Assembly (NCBI GenBank): GCA_003481775.1
Contig: QULU01000064.1
Location: 1-13,893 of the forward strand
Source of the DNA: Clostridiaceae bacterium OM02-2AC
Lineage (GTDB): Bacteria > Bacillota_I > Bacilli_A > Erysipelotrichales > Erysipelotrichaceae
Direction of reading: 5' to 3'
Length of the DNA: 13,893 nucleotides
Numbering within the stretch: position 1 is the stretch's first letter; every line of letters begins with the position of its first letter. Below are positions 13,078-13,893 of this stretch, piece by piece. The notes below the pieces were generated by a model. It did not search any database and was not told the DNA's origin. It saw only the letters and a program-made list of their open reading frames with translations. The position numbers were made by a program, and so were the translations under genes.

Positions 13078-13828
13078 AACCGCATTCGCATTGTGTCTGG
13101 GCGTATGCAGTCTGTCTGTTCTGCTTCCGCTGACAATCTTTCATATTCAGGACAGTGTTGCAGTGGATCAGGATATCGTGTGGCAGTCATCCACAGAGGA
13201 CATTGCCAGAAACTATCCGGTCGTCTCCAGAGTCTATGCCAATTTCTACCAGCGTGATGAAACCATGCTGGATAATGAAACCTTTCATCTGTCGGACATG
13301 AGTGCTTATACAGAAAAGCAGCAGCGTCAGCTGGCAGAGGTAAAAAAGAAATACAGCAGAGAGCTGAATACTTTACTTACGAAGGGAGTCTTTCCCTATG
13401 CGCTTCTGGATTTGAAAAAGGCAGAGTCCTTTTCAATCGAATTCGGAACCCTGTCCCATATGAGTGAAAAAAGCGGAGCCTGGCAGCTGAATCAGGTATA
13501 CCGTCTGAACTCTGACAATGATAATATCGGGGATTTCACCATGGATAAACAGACGGAAAAGATATTGAATCTGGAATTTTACAAGCGTACTGTAAAGCAG
13601 TACAGCGAACAGGAGCGCAAGGAATTCGCCTGGCATATGATTCAGTATCTGGGGCTGGATTCCCTGGAGGACTGGACGTATACCCAGTATGGGTATGAAT
13701 CCTATAAGGCAAAGGTGCAGGTGTATTGCGAGGTGGAGGATTTCGGAGATTCCTCACGATTTTCAATGGGCATCACACCTTTGGGACAGCATACCTCTAC
13801 GATATTATACAATTATATGAAACACTGA
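13067..13828 (+). CDS. Membrane-anchored extracytoplasmic protein of the two-component operon, unknown function
   Basis: The start at 13067 was chosen because GGAGGTGG (13053-13060) ends six bases upstream; the open frame extends back into the kinase gene but has no signal there. The protein has 253 residues. Residues 7-26 form one hydrophobic segment (ALCLGVCSLSVLLPLTIF) after MKTRT, an uncleaved anchor or signal peptide without a clear lipobox. The remaining 225 residues are polar, with a Lys/Glu-rich helix at about 80-110 and two beta-rich parts at about 130-170 and 205-245. I do not recognise the family. Start and stop overlap with the kinase means coordinated synthesis. Such third genes often bind and tune the kinase sensor outside the membrane, so an accessory or auxiliary role is a fair inference. 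A strong terminator follows. Confidence 0.82.
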   Translation: MKTRTAFALCLGVCSLSVLLPLTIFHIQDSVAVDQDIVWQSSTEDIARNYPVVSRVYANFYQRDETMLDNETFHLSDMSAYTEKQQRQLAEVKKKYSRELNTLLTKGVFPYALLDLKKAESFSIEFGTLSHMSEKSGAWQLNQVYRLNSDNDNIGDFTMDKQTEKILNLEFYKRTVKQYSEQERKEFAWHMIQYLGLDSLEDWTYTQYGYESYKAKVQVYCEVEDFGDSSRFSMGITPLGQHTSTILYNYMKH

Positions 13829-13848
13829 AAACGCTGTAAATTCAGCGC

Positions 13849-13888
13849 AATGGCATCAACCTAAGGAAATGTGGTTGATGCCATTTTT
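13849..13888 (+). terminator. Strong terminator of the two-component operon
   Basis: AATGGCATCAACC (13849-13861) pairs perfectly with GGTTGATGCCATT (13873-13885) with an 11-base loop and a T-run. A small extra hairpin (CGCTG/CAGCG, 13832-13847) lies just before it. Confidence 0.92.
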
Positions 13889-13893
13889 AAATA

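Noticed and set aside
1..13893. CRISPR array, rRNA, tRNA, insertion-sequence ends
   Set aside because: No regularly spaced repeats outside the collagen region, no cloverleaf-like or rRNA sequence and no transposase with inverted ends were recognised by eye.

Overview
The window looks like chromosomal DNA from a low-to-moderate GC, spore-forming, anaerobic Firmicute. The gene styles fit an Erysipelotrichia/[Clostridium] innocuum-like gut bacterium. Pointers are strong AGGAGG-type ribosome binding sites, consensus sigma-A promoters, a glycyl radical enzyme (an oxygen-sensitive family), a C_GCAxxG_C_C protein, a GPT/GAT-type collagen-like protein and an Rpn/PD-(D/E)XK protein. The taxon is an inference from gene content; no rRNA or tRNA gene was seen.

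Layout from left to right: the last 21 codons of an unidentified gene (3-68); a monocistronic bactofilin (438-1037) with its own terminator; an intergenic stretch that could encode a small RNA; a leftward collagen-like, probably spore or surface protein (1398-2582); a leftward MerR-family regulator (2875-3252) whose own promoter has the diagnostic 19-bp spacer with a dyad inside it. Then comes a rightward operon behind a perfect consensus promoter (3506-3534): a NanE-like sugar-phosphate 2-epimerase, a glycyl radical enzyme and its radical-SAM activase. After it lie a C_GCAxxG_C_C cysteine-motif protein, a 67-residue acidic hypothetical protein, a leftward putative helix-turn-helix protein, and a 445-bp gene-free stretch that holds a mini-ORF and a terminator. 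Next is a Rpn-family nuclease/transposase-like gene (9704-10648). The window closes with a three-gene, translationally coupled two-component operon (11001-13828): OmpR-type response regulator, HAMP histidine kinase and a membrane-anchored extracytoplasmic protein, ended by a strong terminator.

The most interesting unit is the epimerase/glycyl radical enzyme/activase operon. The glycyl radical enzyme keeps the radical glycine, the thiyl cysteine and the C-x-E motif of the dehydratase/lyase branch. From a from-memory comparison it lacks the His-Ser and Asp residues that bind glycerol in glycerol dehydratase, and its NanE partner departs from the usual NanE motifs. Together they suggest an amino-sugar or other sugar-phosphate radical pathway whose substrate is not assigned. 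No transporter, kinase or deacetylase sits beside it. The second theme is self-contained regulation: an AdhR-like MerR protein with Cys52 and an apparent autoregulatory operator, and a three-gene signalling operon.
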